In this document: positions 11,722 through 22,292 of the stretch, one piece after another
Layout: the number at the start of each line of letters is the position of its first letter
Position numbering within the stretch: position 1 is the stretch's first letter
Assembly: GCA_024036415.1 (NCBI GenBank)
Contig: JAMWET010007207.1
Coordinates: 186,001-250,000 of the forward strand
Length of the DNA stretch: 64,000 nucleotides
Direction: 5' to 3'
Origin: Prochilodus magdalenae
Taxonomy: Eukaryota; Chordata; Actinopteri; Characiformes; Prochilodontidae
The notes under the pieces: model-generated
Told to the model about the DNA's origin: nothing
Database searches by the model: none
Seen by the model: only the letters and a program-made list of their open reading frames with translations
Made by a program: the position numbers and the translations under genes

Positions 11722-12254
11722 CAGGGGTTGGACAATGAAACTGAAACACCTGTCATTTTAGTGTGGGAGGTCTTATGGCTAAATTGGACCAGCCTGGTGG
11801 CCAATCTTCATTAACTGCACATTGCACCAGTAAGAGCAGAGTGTGAAGGTTCAGTTAGCAGGTAAGAGCACAGTTCTGCTCAAAATACTGCAATGCACAC
11901 AACATTATGGGTGACATACCAGAGTTCAAAAGAGGACAGAGTGTTGGTGCACGTCTTGCTGGCGCATCTGTGACCAAGACAGCAAGTCTTTGTGATGTAT
12001 CAAGAGCCACGGTATCCAGGGTAATGTCAGCATACCACCAAGAAGGACGAACCACATTCAATAGGATTAACTGTGGACGCAAGAGGAAGCTGTCTGAAAG
12101 GGATGTTCGGGTGCTAACCCGGATTGTATCAAAAAAACATAAAACCACGGCTGCCCAAATGACGCTGTACTGGCCGCAAAAGGAGGCCCTATACCATACT
12201 AATAAATGATTGTGCTCTAAAACCAGGTGTTTCAGTTTTATTGTCCAACCCCTG
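11722..12254 (+). mobile_element. Tc1-like deletion derivative, type 1, copy A (533 bp)
   Basis: Terminal inverted repeats start CAGGGGTTGGACAATGAAAC and end in the complementary sequence, flanked by TA on both sides as expected for Tc1/mariner insertion. The left portion keeps the transposase start and DNA-binding region. A deletion joins it to the last few codons and 3' end (GACGCTGTACTGGCCGC). The catalytic DDE region is absent, so the element cannot mobilise itself. It differs by few bases from the inverted copy at 13758-14290. Confidence 0.93.
11907..12209 (+). pseudogene. Tc1-like transposase N-terminal DNA-binding fragment (100 codons)
   Basis: An open frame from ATG to stop encodes the paired-like DNA-binding part of a Tc1-family transposase. 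Residues 20-42 form a helix-turn-helix (TKTASLCDVSRATVSRV), followed by the basic linker GRKRK at residues 57-61 and the start of a second helical unit (residues 62-85). The DDE catalytic domain is deleted. The final 15 residues derive from the parent's C-terminal codons read in a shifted frame, which ends in EALYHTNK. If transcribed it could bind the element ends without cutting, like known truncated transposase repressors, but expression is not shown. The equivalent frame at 13803-14105 is also intact. Confidence 0.75.
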
Positions 12255-12474
12255 TATGTTTATTGTTATGTTGATCTTGATGGGAATAAAGGTTGTGAAA
12301 TGTTGGTTCAGAACTGTCATCAAGACAGAAAGCAATAAACCAGAGACTTAGCACACAGAAAGCTAGGCTAAATAACAGGTATGAATAGACCCAGTATGAA
12401 TTATAAATTAGCTTGTCACTTTAAAGCCTCATATCACTGGAAATATTGCTTCAAAAAATCTGAAAATACACTCG

Positions 12475-12720
12475 TAGTGGCACAAACAGTCACACCCAGA
12501 AGGAATCAGCTGAATGATTCAAGATTCCCGCTCGGCTATGCATGTGCAAGGATGGGCCTTAGTCCTGTACCTGACTGACCCCACAGCCATGATTGTGGAC
12601 ATTCAGCGAGCAGAGATTGCCTCCATGAGTCATCCTGCTAGTGCCAGCACCATTGGCAGACGTACGACCCAGGACTATGTGCACACAAATTGTTACAACG
12701 ACTTCCTCTACTGCTCTTTT
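12475..12720 (+). mobile_element. Tc1/mariner-like family A fragment
   Basis: It begins near the family terminus (CACACCCAGAAGGAATCAGC) and runs through CCTGACTGACCCCACAGCC, GAGTCATCCTGCTAGTGCCA and GACCCAGGACTATGTGCACA, all shared with other family A copies. It is cut off on the right, where LTR-like sequence begins. Confidence 0.7.
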
Positions 12721-12890
12721 ACTGAACATGGCAGCATTGGAGACTGTAGCCCAGTACTACTGAATAGCCAAGGTAAGAGCCATAACTACTCTCCCTGACT
12801 GTAGGCATGCAGTCCTGCCCTACTACACCCCCAAACAGCTCCACAGCAACTATTTACGGGTTTATGTCTCTCTACCCATGATGTGTGGTC
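12712..12890 (-). repeat. Repeat segment shared with 15440-15620, possibly LTR-derived
   Basis: CTCTTTTACTGAACATGGCA and GCATGCAGTCCTGCCCTACT recur with small changes at 15510-15620, and part recurs at 13150-13275. Read on the minus strand, the better copy has an AATAAA-type signal, which suggests the end of an LTR or another polyadenylated element. Class uncertain. Confidence 0.4.
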
Positions 12891-12924
12891 TGTATTCACT
12901 GCACAAGTACAAGAACTTGTACTC

Positions 12925-13752
12925 AAAATACACTCATCAGCAAAAATTGTTTCACCCAGAATCAACTGACAGGAATGAAACTTGGCGGGTAGGTCTGAGA
13001 CATGCAAATAATTCAAGTATCATGCTCGACCATGTATGTGATATAAGCAGGTCACTGTACCTGACTGACCCATAAGCCACAATTGCGAACATTCAGTGAG
13101 CAGTGATGCCCTCCATGAGTCATCCTGGTACTTCCAGCAGCACTGGTAGATGGCTAGACATGCAGTCCTGCACTGCTACCCCACCAAGCAGCCCCACAGC
13201 CCAAAGACAGCTATAGGTTTATACCTATTTACATGTTTAAGTCTCTCTACCCATTCTGCTCTGCACTCATAATCATCTTGCATGACGCAAGACTACATGC
13301 ACACAGACTGCGATGACGACGGCCCTTAACACTACACCAACCCTGCAAAAGACTGCAATGGTGTCATGCCAGACTGTCACGAAGTGACAGATGAAAGGGT
13401 TGTTGTCACGTGTCATATGTCTAGAACGCTTGGTGTCATTCCACCTCCGCCCCTACTGCAACATCTGCAGGAACTGTGTGAGAATATCCAAGCAGCATGA
13501 CATGGATTATCACAAGACACTATTAGGAACCTCTACAGCTCCATGCCAAGATGTCTGGCATGTTGCATGATCAATTATGGTGGCCTGATGCCATATTGAG
13601 GGACGCATTTTCTGTATGTGTAGCTCAATAAATATTGTCCATGTCTGTCTAAATTCCTTATCACTTATTGTTTCTAGTTACCCTTATCTTCCTTCCCAGT
13701 AGCATTGCAATCTGACACTTCCTTCTGGGTGCAACTACCCTTTTGACGATGT
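12925..13752 (+). mobile_element. Tc1/mariner-like family A, near full-span copy
   Basis: The left end resembles the terminus (TCACCCAGAATCAACTGACA). The right end is GGGTGCAACTACCCTTTTGA, the inverted counterpart. The 3' half keeps a decayed transposase C-terminus: the block GGAACCTCTACAGCTCCATG reads NLYSSM, comparable to the NL..SMPRR ending of Tc1-type transposases. Positions about 13150-13275 hold inserted sequence related to the repeat at 12712. It lies exactly between two inverted Tc1 deletion derivatives and is non-functional. Confidence 0.7.
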
Positions 13753-13757
13753 ATATA

Positions 13758-14290
13758 CAGGGGTTGGACAATGAAACTGAAACACCTGGTTTTAGACCAC
13801 AATCATTTATTAGTATGGTGTAGGGCCTCCTTTTGCGGCCAATACAGCGTCATTTGGGCAGCCGTGGTTTTATGTTTTTTGGATACAATCCGGGTTAGCA
13901 CCCGAACATCCCTTTCAGACAGCTTCCTCTTGCGTCCACAGTTAATCCTGTTGGATGTGGTTCGTCCTTCTTGGTGGTATGCTGACATTACCCTGGATAC
14001 CGTGGCTCTTGATACATCACAAAGACTTGCTGTCTTGGTCACAGATGCGCCAGCAAGACGTGCACCAACAATTTGTCCTCTTTTGAACTCTGGTATGTCA
14101 CCCATAATGTTGTGTGCATTGCAGTATTTTGAGCAGAACTGTGCTCTTACCTGCTAACTGAACCTTCACACTCTGCTCTTACTGGTGCAATGTGCAATTA
14201 ATGAAGATTGGCCACCAGGCTGGTCCAATTTAGCCATGAGACCTCCTACACTAAAATGACAGGTGTTTCAGTTTCATTGTTCAACCCCTG
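13758..14290 (-). mobile_element. Tc1-like deletion derivative, type 1, copy B (533 bp)
   Basis: Same length, termini, TA flanks and deletion junction as copy A at 11722-12254, but in opposite orientation. The two form an inverted pair separated by about 1.5 kb. The outer end has one terminal mismatch (TTCAACCCCTG instead of TCCAACCCCTG). Confidence 0.93.
13803..14105 (-). pseudogene. Tc1-like transposase N-terminal DNA-binding fragment (100 codons)
   Basis: This frame is equivalent to the one at 11907-12209, with three residue differences by eye (positions 12, 51 and 96). The helix-turn-helix and GRKRK linker are intact, the catalytic domain is absent and the C-terminal tail is frame-shifted. 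An open frame in both copies may reflect youth rather than selection. A longer minus-frame shadow runs antisense through it and is not a gene. Confidence 0.75.
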
Positions 14291-14334
14291 TATTTCCCTC
14301 ATTGGTCCAAACACATTTTGAATGCATGTATGCT

Positions 14335-14395
14335 TGCATATCTGCCTTTTTAGCACCTAATAGCTTAGCACCTAATAGCTTAGCTTAGTTGTAAG
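14335..14395. repeat. Short tandem repeat, unit about 15 bp
   Basis: TAGCACCTAATAGCT occurs twice in direct succession and is followed by a partial TAGCTTAG. It is minor. Confidence 0.7.
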
Positions 14396-14479
14396 TTATA
14401 AAGGGTGTTTTAGACTGGACAGCTTTTTGGAATTGAATCAGATTGGTAAATTGAGTTTAGTTACATATACACTAATTGT

Positions 14480-14775
14480 GTACACTTGTCACAAAGTTGG
14501 AAGCATGTAATTGTCTAAAATGTCTTTGTATGCTGTAGCAATAGCTTCACTCTTCATTGAAACTGGAAGAGGCCCAAAGCATCTTCCAAAACCCAGCGCA
14601 TGTTGCTGTCCATCCATGGAAATCCATTTTATGAAGCGCTTAATGCATGATCTTGTGGCTGAGCTGTCGTTGCCCCCAGACACTTCTATTCCAGAGTAAT
14701 AGCATTTACAGTTGACTGGGACAGACCTAGCATTTGCTTGACTTTTCACCCCTGCTAGTGATGATTGTGTTTGAA
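14480..14775 (-). mobile_element. Tc1/mariner-like family E transposase remnant, internally deleted
   Basis: On the minus strand, the frame at 14489-14749 ends in a Tc1-like segment containing FGPLPVSMKSEAIATAYKDI followed by LDNYMLPTL. This corresponds to the GLGPLVPV...AY.DILDN..LPTL region between the second and third catalytic residues. The plus strand also shows ACAAAGTTGGAAGCATG and TAGCATTTACAGTTGACTGG, typical of the teleost family whose ends read ACACTATATGGCC. A deletion removes the middle of the transposase. Confidence 0.75.
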
Positions 14776-15249
14776 ACGCTGAAACTTACACATACGTCCA
14801 CATACTGGGTATGCCAGTCTTGAAGCTGTACTAACAAAATCAACCTCAAGAAAACTACAGGACATGTGCACATTAAAAATAAACTAAAGGGCAAATTCAG
14901 GTACCCAAATGTTTCCATTCTCTCAGTGCAGTTTTGGAAGCACTGAATGCCAGTTTGTGATGATTATTTCACTCAACTGATTTCTCTGGCTGGCCTCCAT
15001 GCCTAGCAATCCCCTGCTAGCCTTCCTAATTCTAGCATTTGTTTCCATGCAGGTCTTGTCTAAGCCACTCACACTAAAGCTGGATAATTATACTGGTTAT
15101 GCATTTCTCTAAAGAGACTGGAGAGAGACACACATTACATTACAGCAGCAGAACCTGAAGAGGACTTTCAACACAATAAATAAAACAACAGACCCACATT
15201 AGAGCCCATCCTGTAGAGACACCACAGTACCAGTATGTAACGATCTGAA
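14776..15249. other. Unannotated DNA
   Basis: No gene or repeat family is recognised. ATTACATTACAG near 15133 is the only local oddity. Confidence 0.4.
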
Positions 15250-15325
15250 AAACATGGCTCTCCAAACTGGCACATTTACAAGGAACCCAAAAACCTTCTT
15301 TACTTTTTTTGGAATTCTACGTAAA
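15250..15325 (+). mobile_element. Possible fragment of short-TIR family B
   Basis: The blocks TCTCCAAACTGGCACATTTA, then CAAGGAACCCAAAAACC, resemble the start of the family B copies at 25822 and 31116. The similarity is weak and one-ended. Confidence 0.35.
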
Positions 15326-15439
15326 TAGATATCATTTTCAAGCATTTATATTAGTCTTATCTTTTTAAAAGGAGGTTTGTCAATATAATGTAAAACACAG
15401 ATATTTATGGAGAAACTTTTTCTGTTGTTGTTGTTTTTG

Positions 15440-16150
15440 TTTTTGCTGTGCAGCGATGATGTTGTAGCGTTGGCATAGAGTAAGAAGACACAGGAAACAT
15501 TGTGCTTTATATGAAAGCTCTTTTATTGAACACGGCACCAGCAGTGGAGACTCCTGCTTGCTGCCTATTGAACAACTTGGATAGCCATGCAATCCTGCAC
15601 TGCTACTGCACCAAACAGAGCTTTAAGCTTGACATGGACTGGACAAGTTTCTGGATGTAGGCCACATCAGTGTTCAGATACTTTTGCATCAAGGAATTGT
15701 GCAGTTTGGCCAGATTTGGTGGATGCCTTCCCTGGTACAGTCTTGAGAAGAATTTCCCGTTGAGTGGGATTTCATCCACTGCTGGTAGACCTGTCTGATC
15801 ATACATCTCCATACACCTTCAAATTCAGATACTGCCTTCACACGTTCTGCTTTGTGACCCATTTTCCACACACCTCTTCTCAATCTATGAATCCCGACAC
15901 ACACCCTGCAGGTATTTATAGCTTGATCGTCCTTGTGCAAAGCCATCTGCAGGATTAAGCACCTTAAATATGCAAGGTAATTCCTTTTTTTGTGCAGTAA
16001 GCTTATAAAAATTAAATGTTTCCATGCCGGCCAAAGTAAAAGGAGCATGAACTTTGAGTGAACTTCTCAATCCCAGGATCATATTCCTGGCATTCCTAAA
16101 TTCTCCATGTTTACTTTTCAACATTCTTTCCAGTCAGCGAGGCTGCTATT
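15440..16150 (-). pseudogene. Decayed coding-like segment with polyadenylated 3' end, possible retroelement
   Basis: Read on the minus strand, three short frames (15885-16124, 15689-16048, 15603-15812) follow one another like pieces of one frameshifted protein. They end close to an AATAAAAGAGC signal at about 15517-15527, followed by LTR-like T-rich sequence. The polyadenylated part recurs at 12712-12890. I recognise no specific protein family. It could be a retroelement 3' end or a processed pseudogene. Confidence 0.3.
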
Positions 16151-19100
16151 TTATTAATGGTATTTACAGCATTGCAAAGCAATTAAAATATTGCTTCAAT
16201 AATTTACACAGCAAACAAGCCTGGCATCCAGGGCTGGGAGATTTCACCTAAGGCGAAGCTCATTTCATGCAGTTGGTCTTCCTATGCACCACCTCCTAAT
16301 CCCCACTGTATTTAGCCTACCTAGCACTCAAGATTGCTCTGTGCTAAGTGGAACGGGAGACAGTGAGTTTTTTTTTTTTTTTTGCCTTTTTGAAGTCCCA
16401 GTGCTCCTTCTTGAAGTCGTCACCTTGGTTACACATCTCTGGGCCTTTTGATTAGTGCTGAATAAACATTTTGCATACAGCAGCAGCCCTTGTTAACAGG
16501 AGTGAACTGCATGAGCGTTGCACAGCCTGCTGTCATCCGTGTCCTTCCCACAACAAAAAGGGGAACTTGTTATGACTCGCACGAGCGACTGCATTATCAC
16601 CCTGTTTAATTTCAGTTACACGGTCATTCATTAAGTCTTCATTCGCCTTGTAATAACAGTGCGTTTAATAAGAGCCCCAGCGTTACGTTTCTGAGGTGAG
16701 ACATGCAGACAAAAACAACAACGTACGATAATTTCATCACTTCACTTACATCACTATGGCTCGCTGTAGTTCTGCCTACTACTGTTACAAAGCCTAGCAT
16801 GTGAATAACCCCTGAGCCTTTTAACCATTGGAAACAGGGCAGGCTGTAGCCCAGCTGCTCATGCACTGTGTCTGCGCTGGAATCCATGATTGTAAACTCA
16901 AATTCAGATTTTAAATGGCTTTTAAAGTCCTTAACCCTTTAACTTCATGTTCAGTGTTTTGGTAGAGCACATTTCAAATCACTATATTTTAATGAAGAAC
17001 GTACTGAACTTAGCTTAGCCTGATTGTGCCATTCCTACCAATTGGCAGAGGAATGTTTTGCTAAAATAAAAACATTGACTTTTTCAATAGATCTCCCCTA
17101 ACTGTTTTTATCCATGAAGGAAGCAAGGAACACATTAATCACTCCGCACATGTGGATAGTTTTTATCTTTGGAGATTTTGATTAACAGATTTATGTAACT
17201 TTATACAAAAAAGTAGTCTAATAAGAGTAATATAATTTTCAACAAAAACAAAACAAAAACATGCACTACCAAATGGTGTAATTGTTTTTTATGCTATGCT
17301 AATGTAAAGCAATGTGCTTTATTATTATTTCTTAATTATTATTATTATTATTACTTTTTTCTTCTAAGTTTAAGCAAGACAAATGTGATTACTTGTGATT
17401 AACTGCATAAAATAATGTGATTTGTGATAATTTGTTATATCAGTCATTTGAAAGCCCTAATCACATTTGTTCCACAATAATATTTCTCTATATACATTAA
17501 ATTTCTAAGGTGATTTTAGTATCATAGGCCTTGTTCAGACTGCCAGCCCAAATCCGATTTATTACATTTATATATTGATTTTTGACAGTCTGCACAGCAA
17601 AAAATTTTATAACACAAAATTCAATTTTTGTATTTTTTCAGATGTGCCTCAGTCTGGGTGCTCTGGTCACTTCTAATAAATCTAATAATGTAAAATCTAA
17701 GTGTCTTCTGTGTCATGCCCATTGTGGACAACGATGATATCAAATACAGAGTGACAGAAGTGCTGGGATTCGAGGCGAGCACCAAAGTGTTGTGAACCGT
17801 GACTGGACAGAACGTTTTTGGAGGGCAAAATGATGCACCTGTCTCTTGCCTGCATCCACATATTAAAGTGTGGTCGTTCAGTTACTAGGGCCTATGCCAT
17901 TACCATGGCATCACAAGTCACTTGCAAATACGGGTGCAGACCGTCATCTCAAAATATCAGATATCTTGGACGAAAGTCTGGAACCACTACATATTTGATC
18001 CCGACCATTCATTATTCACACCTTTGTTTATAGGTTATAGGTATAGGTTGTTGGGGAGGCAGGTCAGGAAACACTTTACCATATTTACATCTTTCTACTA
18101 CTGGTTAACTTCTACGTTCATTTCAAGGAATATATCAAACCAAGTGGAAAAATGTAAAACATTCTGACATGCCATGACATGGACGTCTGTGTTGTGTTAT
18201 TGTGTAGTCAGAGCCACTATAAATGAGGAGACCCATCACTGGTTCAAATATGATTGTTAACCCTCATAAGCGTTTGTTAACAGTAGGGTATCTACAGTGT
18301 AGGTGTAGCAGACATCAACGGGACGGAGAGACAATTCAACACAGTCAAGACAGCCACGCCACACACAGAACATGGAAGTCTATGCTGTTTATTCCGATTC
18401 AGCATTCACAATGCTTTACCCTGAACAGCAGATAAGGAGTGGAACTAGTCCACATGCACAGACTCTCTTGTCTGTCTGTCTCTCCCACTTTCACATGCAC
18501 GAGGCAAAAAAAAATCTGAAAACTCTAGCATGAAATGAGCATTTAACTTAACGATTAGAAAAGAAAAGAGTTCATTTCCACATAAAAACAACAATACAGT
18601 ATTTATATTCTTATATTTATATATTTTTATATTCTATTTATATCCTCTACTACAACTTAAAAGCTTTATACAGTTTTAGGAAAGAAATGTATGCGAGAGA
18701 GCGAAATTCCTGCTAACCCACTCAGCATTTGCAATGCTTTGTGCTTTTTTTTTTTTTACTGGTAAAACATGCAGCAGATTGGCACCGTGTTGCACCAATT
18801 ACTGCCCGACCGACAACAAAGGTAAAGGGAACCCCCCCAAAAAAGAATCATATACATAGGAATGGCTAAAAGCGCAATATTTCACTGGATTTTCCCTCAT
18901 TACTCCAGAATTTTTTGTAAAGTTAAGTGAAGTTCACAAATAAATATAAAAATAATAACATAATAATAATAATAATACAAAAAACATTAATACGGCTACA
19001 TATACATGACATAAAAGCAGCACCCAAAAAAAACCCTGAAAAACCGCTCCCAGGCCCCAAACCCTCAGTGACCAATGAAATTAGCTGGGGGGCATAATAA

Positions 19101-19784
19101 TTTACCTTCGATGAATCAGTAGCAATAATGCCTTTGTGCAAAAACTTGAATGCTTTTGGAGATTTAAGGGTTTTACTTGTACAGCGTATGTAATTATGAC
19201 CAAATTAAATTATTTACTAAATATAATCCATAGGCTTCCCCTTATGATAGTTATCAACTATAAGTATTGATCATTTGTGTGTATTGTTTTAATGAGATAC
19301 GTTGTCAAATAAGGAATAAGAATATTTAACCAATACAGCTGGACACAGATGTAGAGCCAGTGCCTCTTTTATTAGGCAAATGAACGGAAACTGCCAAATA
19401 AACTTTCCAGCTTCAATCAGTGTTGTATTTCAGACTCCTGTGCTGAGAGTTCACTGGTATGACTGAATTGACCAGTCATCATAGACGGGGTCACTTAACC
19501 CAAATCAATGTTAGCTAAAATAGATCACCTGACTGAGGCAAATGATGTAAATGATGTTGTTAAATGGGCTATGTATAAACTTCTGTATATGCAATATATT
19601 TGAGAGAGAGCTTTGTGGTACAAGCAGTTTCTCAACTCTTGTTTTACAAGCCACTGACCTACAGACCCACTTAACCTCAATGATGGACTGTCAATGAGCA
19701 GATTAGTTGGATAAGGGGGGCTGGGAAGAGAACCAAAAACTACAGGGCAGTGGGCCTCCAGGAGGTAGAAGTAAAGAATGTACA
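16151..19784. other. Unannotated AT-rich DNA with homopolymer and trinucleotide runs
   Basis: No gene is recognised. There are poly-T runs at about 16362-16383 and 18745-18758, (ATT)n at about 17330-17353 and (AAT)n at about 18950-18977. Open frames are short and lack motifs. Confidence 0.5.
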
Positions 19785-19787
19785 CTC

Positions 19788-20180
19788 ATCATTAAAAGAA
19801 TAGTTGCACAATTAGCTGCAGCCAGAAGGAATCAACCAACAGGAATGAAACTTGACAGGTATATTTGACATTGTGAGATGACGGAAACACAGCGGCCTTT
19901 GCCGAGATAAATGGCCAACATACCGTAGACCTGGTGTCACTTCACCTCCACCCCTACCACACAATCTGTAGGAACTGTGTGAGAATATTCACACTGCATG
20001 GGATGGATTATCACGGGACACCATTAGGAACCTCTATAGCTCCATGCCCAGATGTCTGGCATGTTGTGTATTGCAGTACTGAGCGACACTACGTCTGGTT
20101 CCTGGTAACCTTTTTCTTCCTTCCCAATAGCTTTACAATCCCACACTTCCTACTGGGTGCAACTATTCTTTTGAAGAAGA
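19788..20180 (+). mobile_element. Tc1/mariner-like family A, short copy with both termini
   Basis: The left terminus is AAAAGAATAGTTGCAC and the right terminus GTGCAACTATTCTTTT, a clear inverted pair about 370 bp apart. The interior has the family sequence CAGGAATGAAACTTGACAGG. It then jumps to the transposase C-terminal block with GGAACCTCTATAGCTCCATG. This is an internally deleted, non-autonomous copy. Confidence 0.85.
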
Positions 20181-20185
20181 GTGTC

Positions 20186-20899
20186 CTCATAAAAAAACAA
20201 ACTCAAAGATGGTTTGAACACATTGTCTGCATTTTTATTATATTTTAAAAGTACAAAACAGAAAAGTATTTTTGTTTAGACTATACAAATACCTGTGATT
20301 TCTGGCGATCCAAACCCCACAGTAACAGAATAAGGTATGAAGGCGGAGAGAACGTGATCTCTCTCCTCCTCTGTGACCATGTTCTCTCACTGTAAGCCTG
20401 CCACTTCTTCCTCCTCCATGCAGTCTGGGACTGTAACACATGCTGATTATTCCGACTCTACTGCGGTTCTGCAACGTGCAGTCACATTAGGCTCCTATTT
20501 AAAACATGAGAAAACGTAGAATAAATGAATGTTAGACTAAACAACAACAAAACAGCACCACACACATTACATTAGGAGCTCCCAAAGTCATTTCTGGGAA
20601 CCATTTCTCGAACCTTTTTGTGAAATTGTCAACACCTGACACGTCACATAAGCTTGTTAGTCATCCAGTTGAATCAGGTACACTAGCTGAGGGAAAGCAT
20701 AAAATGTGCACTACTTAAGAGTCCTCAGGACTGACTTGGGGCAACCCTGCATATATAATACATAACTAAGATGATGTGGCACATCTTTGCTCCACAAGGA
20801 TACACTCCACTTCCATGATGGGCTTCTCCTCCAGCAGTAAAAACAGAATCTATACATTTGAAGCCATTAGTAACATATAGTTCAGTCAATGGTGTCCTA
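20186..20899. other. Unannotated DNA
   Basis: No gene is assigned. The start (20215-20290) is A/T-rich, with ATTATATTTTAAAAG. A CTCTCTCCTCCTCTGTGACC block near 20360 is not part of any recognised element. Confidence 0.4.
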
Positions 20900-21240
20900 T
20901 AAATACTGTGAAAGCCTGGGCAGTGTCATTTGTTGACCTGGGGATGAAATAAACACAGCATTAGACTTACTTCCTGTAAGGATGAAAAGGTGCGGTGCAG
21001 AAGCCAGACACGGGAAAAGGCACTGGACCAGGGACTCTCTAAAGATACACGCCCAGGACACACTGCATGCGGGGTAGAAGTGGCGTTTATTGGCCCAAGT
21101 AACCACAAATCTCACCATTACTGTCCGGAGTAACTTAGAAGCAGCTGCATCAGACGGGAGGCTAGGCTACAACTAGCTCCTTCGTCCCGCACAGAGAGCT
21201 ACAGCTCAGTGCACAGGCGCAATAGTCAAGAGCACGTAAT
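20900..21240 (-). repeat. Possible polyadenylated repeat or LTR-like segment
   Basis: On the minus strand the sequence contains GGGCCAATAAACGCCACTTC, with an AATAAA signal at about 21087-21092. Downstream lies a TTTCATCCCCAG stretch resembling a splice acceptor. Fairly GC-rich flanks and the signal position fit an LTR or an exon end. There is no second copy in the window to confirm it. Confidence 0.25.
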
Positions 21241-21539
21241 TAACCATTACAGATTCCACCTTAAGGTAGTAGTCTTACCACTCTTTCTGGGCAGGGTGGT
21301 AGTCTCAGATGTTAACCTTAGCATATGACCCAAGCTGTTGCCCTAAGCATAACAAGTGTTAGTAATAATCAGCTGCTATACAGAAGTTACTTCCAACTGT
21401 GCATTCAAATTATAAACAAAGGCCGCCATATGGGGCTGTCTATTCGTGGTTAAAGGTAAGCATGTAATTCATTCACCACATGTCCACAAATTACTTAGTC
21501 ACTTGGTCGTTCAACAAAGGTATTAAGTGTGTCCCTTTT

Positions 21540-21838
21540 TCATGCTCTGTTCTTCTAGGAAAGGAACTAGATGTTAGAGCATTGCTGTGAGGGCCTGACT
21601 GCACTTAGCCACTGTGGTATTAGTGAGGATAGGTACTGATGATGGATGATGAGATCCTAAGGACAAACACCACTCCAGCTCATCCTAAAGGTACTGAATC
21701 TCCATCACTAACAGACAATGCACTTCCACTGCTCCACAGCCTGGTGGAGGGCTTATATCCCTCTAGCTGAATTTGATACTGAGCATGGTTATTGCACCTT
21801 TAAGGCATGATGTGATTAAAAGTAACTTGATTAGTAGG
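21540..21838 (-). mobile_element. Tc1/mariner-like non-autonomous family E relative, interrupted
   Basis: The block CTTCCACTGCTCCACAGCCT, then GGTGGAGGGCTTATATCCCT, is shared in degenerate form with 58170-58250 and is typical of the fish short element ending TTTTGGACATATAGTGTA. Its right continuation stops at 21838. A matching terminal piece (ATACTTTTGGACATATCCTA) reappears at 22270-22290, on the far side of an inserted repeat. Confidence 0.65.
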
Positions 21839-22258
21839 TGTTACCGAGGACAAGACGAGGAGACCGGATGCAAGTGCAAGTATTTAATGACAACGGATCA
21901 AAACCAAAAACAATAGGACAACTAAGAAACAAAACACCACTGAGCGAACGGGAAACAGAATCAGAGACAAACAACCGACATGGAGACAAAGACTGGTAGG
22001 GGGACAAACGCCAAGACAGAACAAAGGGGACAACAGGGAGTATAAAACAACAAGGGCTAACGAGAGACACCTGAGAAGGGGCGGGGCTAGAAACAGGTGA
22101 GGAGCCTGACAAGAGGGCGGAGACAGGAGAAGCAAAAGACCAAAACAAACAGAAGCACATGGAACAGAGCAACAAACAGCACAAGGGCATTACAAGACAG
22201 AAACGGAAAGCCAGATAAGACAGACAACGATGAACAGGACAGGGCGGAATGTGACAGC
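21839..22258 (+). mobile_element. Interspersed repeat family D, long copy, inserted in a Tc1-like element
   Basis: It starts near TGTTACCGAGGACAAGACGA and ends GGCGGAATGTGACAGCAGG. It shares its first 120 bp with 7012-7130. Many overlapping minus-strand frames reflect a purine-rich plus strand rather than genes. The class (solo LTR or non-autonomous DNA element) is not settled, and no clear target-site duplication is seen. Confidence 0.65.
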
Positions 22259-22261
22259 AGG

Positions 22262-22292
22262 AGCACCTGGATACTTTTGGACATATCCTATC
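22262..22292 (-). mobile_element. Terminal scrap of the interrupted Tc1-like element
   Basis: ATACTTTTGGACATATCCTA resembles the terminal inverted repeat of the family E relative at 21540-21838. It is separated from the rest by the family D insertion. Confidence 0.5.

Noticed and set aside
13771..14157. 128-codon plus frame
   Set aside because: Antisense shadow of the Tc1 transposase fragment in copy B.
21831..22190. 119-codon Cys/Leu/Ser-rich minus frame resembling a secreted or membrane protein
   Set aside because: It is the complement of a purine-rich interspersed repeat that is also present at 7012-7130.
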